Assembly: GCA_902826255.1 (NCBI GenBank)
Contig: CADEEC010000005.1
Location: 1-45,173, forward strand
Direction: 5' to 3'
Length of the DNA: 45,173 bases
From: an uncultured Hyphomicrobiales bacterium
Lineage (GTDB): Bacteria > Pseudomonadota > Alphaproteobacteria > Rhizobiales > Hyphomicrobiaceae
Every line of letters starts with the position of its first letter. Within the stretch, counting starts at the first letter, position 1. Position numbers and translations under genes: made by a program. Shown here in pieces: positions 44,149 to 45,173 of the stretch. The notes beneath the pieces are model-generated. The model saw only the letters and a list, made by a program, of their open reading frames with translations, had not been told where the DNA came from and did no database searches.

Positions 44149-44626
44149 TGGCATCTCCTGCGCGCGGCGGCGGCCACACGTCCGTGTCATGATCGGGGTG
44201 TTGATAGGAAACGATCTCGGCGTAGCGTGCGGCCGCCATCGCCTGCTCGCTTGCAGACATGCTGGGCAAGTCTGCGAGCCCATCTGCCCATGGCACGCGG
44301 CGGTCGGACGGCAATTGAATAGTCGGCGCCAGCGCCGCCGGGTTATCGAACGCGCAGATGGCGATGTCGGTGCTGGCCTCGTACTCGTACGTCAGCGGCG
44401 TGCCGCAATCGCCGCAGAAGCCGCGCCGCACGGTATTGGAGCTTCGGAAGTGTTTCGGCTGCCCGCGCGTCCAGGCGAACGCGCGCGCGGCGACGAACAG
44501 CCCGCCGATGCTGGCGAAGGCCTTCTGGCACATGCGGCAATGGCACATCGACGCGCGGCCGAGCTGCGAGACGGCGAACCGCACCGCCCCGCACTGACAG
44601 CCGCCGGTGAATGCCCCCTGCGCCAT
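44138..44626 (-). CDS. GFA (glutathione-dependent formaldehyde-activating) family protein
   Basis: 162-residue zinc protein with the GFA cysteine set: GGCQCGAVRF (C10, C12), CHCRMCQK (C28, C30, C33) and GFCGDCGTPL (C71, C74). These ligate two zinc ions. GFA members were first linked to glutathione and formaldehyde, but most have no proven activity. ATG at 44626 is preferred because GGAG is nine bases upstream; a GTG at 44632 is only three bases from it. Confidence 0.92.
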   Translation of the reverse strand: MAQGAFTGGCQCGAVRFAVSQLGRASMCHCRMCQKAFASIGGLFVAARAFAWTRGQPKHFRSSNTVRRGFCGDCGTPLTYEYEASTDIAICAFDNPAALAPTIQLPSDRRVPWADGLADLPSMSASEQAMAAARYAEIVSYQHPDHDTDVWPPPRAGDANGQ

Positions 44627-44632
44627 CTTCAC

Positions 44633-45025
44633 CTACTCCGGTGCATGACACACGGCCTCGACGTTGTGCCCGTCCGCATCGATCACGAACGCACCGTAGT
44701 AATTGGGATGGTACATGGGCCGCAAACCCGGCGCGCCGTTATCCTTTCCGCCGGCGGCCATGGCTGCCTTGTAGAAGGCATCGACCTCGGCCCGGGTGCC
44801 GGCGACGAAGGCGATATGGATGTACGGCGACGTCTTGCCCCCATCCGCCAGCCAGAAGAACGGCTTGCCGTTGGAGCCGAGCCCGGCGATGTCGAAGTTG
44901 CCCGTCACCGCCTTGGGAAACTCCATCAGCACCGTGATGCCGAGCGGGGCGAGCGCCGCAGTATAGAACGCCTTGGCCTTGGCGAAGTCGGTGACGCTGA
45001 GCGAGGTGTGATCAATGCCGGACAT
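44633..45025 (-). CDS. VOC family protein (glyoxalase fold)
   Basis: 130-residue VOC domain (IDHTSLSVTDFAKAKAFYTAALAPLGITVLMEFP; C-terminal NYYGAFVIDADGHNVEAVCHAPE). The metal positions of glyoxalases are partly present (H6 and a Glu near the end), but the substrate is unknown. The stop lies just before the GFA start, so the two are probably cotranscribed. It is separate from the larger VOC-coiled-coil protein at 39.8 kb. Confidence 0.9.
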   Translation of the reverse strand: MSGIDHTSLSVTDFAKAKAFYTAALAPLGITVLMEFPKAVTGNFDIAGLGSNGKPFFWLADGGKTSPYIHIAFVAGTRAEVDAFYKAAMAAGGKDNGAPGLRPMYHPNYYGAFVIDADGHNVEAVCHAPE

Positions 45026-45046
45026 TCGTATGACCTCCCTAAGATG

Positions 45047-45140
45047 TTGTCATGGTCGGGCTTGTCCCGACCATCCATCTATCGGTTTGCTCCGAAGTTC
45101 GTTGAACGCTGGATCCTCGGGACACGCCCGAGGATGACAA
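45047..45140. repeat. REP-like double-hairpin element, divergent copy
   Basis: 94 bp bounded by TTGTCAT and ATGACAA, the same ends as the elements at 35.1-35.4 kb. Its two hairpins have different cores: ATGGTCGGG/CCCGACCAT (left) and ATCCTCGGG/CCCGAGGAT (right). It lies upstream of the VOC gene. Confidence 0.7.
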
Positions 45141-45173
45141 CTGTGGGCTGCTCACCGCTTCACCTCCCACGTC

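Overview
The window is GC-rich, densely coded chromosomal DNA of an alphaproteobacterium, most likely a member of the Hyphomicrobiales (Rhizobiales) near the Hyphomicrobium-type lineages. Four things point there: the order pyrC-plsY-dprA-topA-rnr-NUDIX-rpmG followed by the cell-cycle pair pleD/divK; a short alphaproteobacterial phasin; an EipB-type envelope protein (DUF1849); and a penicillin-binding protein with a C-terminal SPOR domain. This placement rests on family knowledge, not on a database search. I see no rRNA, tRNA, CRISPR array, prophage, transposase or recognisable defence island. Nearly everything reads as core genome.

Layout. 1-8.6 kb (+): end of dihydroorotase, PlsY (phospholipid precursor synthesis), DprA, topoisomerase I, RNase R, a NUDIX hydrolase and ribosomal protein L33. 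8.6-9.16 kb has no convincing gene but contains a strong inverted repeat. 9.16-10.94 kb (-): PleD and DivK, the second-messenger and phospho-signalling pair of the alphaproteobacterial cell cycle. 11.1-12.35 kb (+): DUF3572 and a ROK sugar kinase, start/stop-coupled. 12.4-17.2 kb: EipB (-), a glycerophosphodiesterase, a FemAB-like acyltransferase, a small membrane protein (-), a HIT hydrolase and an RsmC-like methyltransferase. 17.25-18.3 kb (-): the AzlCD exporter. 18.46-20.1 kb: a CPA1 Na+/H+ antiporter. 20.1-22.9 kb (-): ClpA and its adaptor ClpS. 23.2-23.5 kb (-): a phasin (PHB granule) with a clear promoter and terminator.

23.9-28.5 kb (+): D,D-carboxypeptidase, a small membrane protein, ParE (topoisomerase IV) and a stand-alone OstA-domain protein. 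28.5-32.8 kb: a small soluble protein, aquaporin, an alpha/beta hydrolase, a DEAD-box RNA helicase and a membrane protein. 33.0-35.0 kb (-): an Atm1-type ABC exporter, followed by a cluster of REP-like double-hairpin repeats. 35.5-38.65 kb: a LysM protein, a LOG-family hydrolase and an HtpX-like protease. 38.67-40.9 kb: a secreted legumain-like C13 protease and, divergent from it, an unusual VOC-transmembrane-coiled-coil protein, with an AT-rich perfect palindrome between them. 40.9-42.3 kb: MeaB and a small secreted cysteine protein. 42.4-45.0 kb (-): citramalate synthase, a 40-residue membrane protein, a GFA protein and a VOC protein, ending in another REP-like element.

Together the genes serve DNA topology and uptake, RNA turnover, regulated proteolysis, cell-cycle signalling, envelope maintenance and carbon storage. 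I found no clear new multi-gene system. The best candidates for something undescribed are the VOC/TM/coiled-coil protein and its divergent C13 protease neighbour around the AT-rich palindrome, the isolated OstA-domain protein, the structured gap at 8.6-9.1 kb, and the REP-like elements with conserved ends but different hairpin cores.
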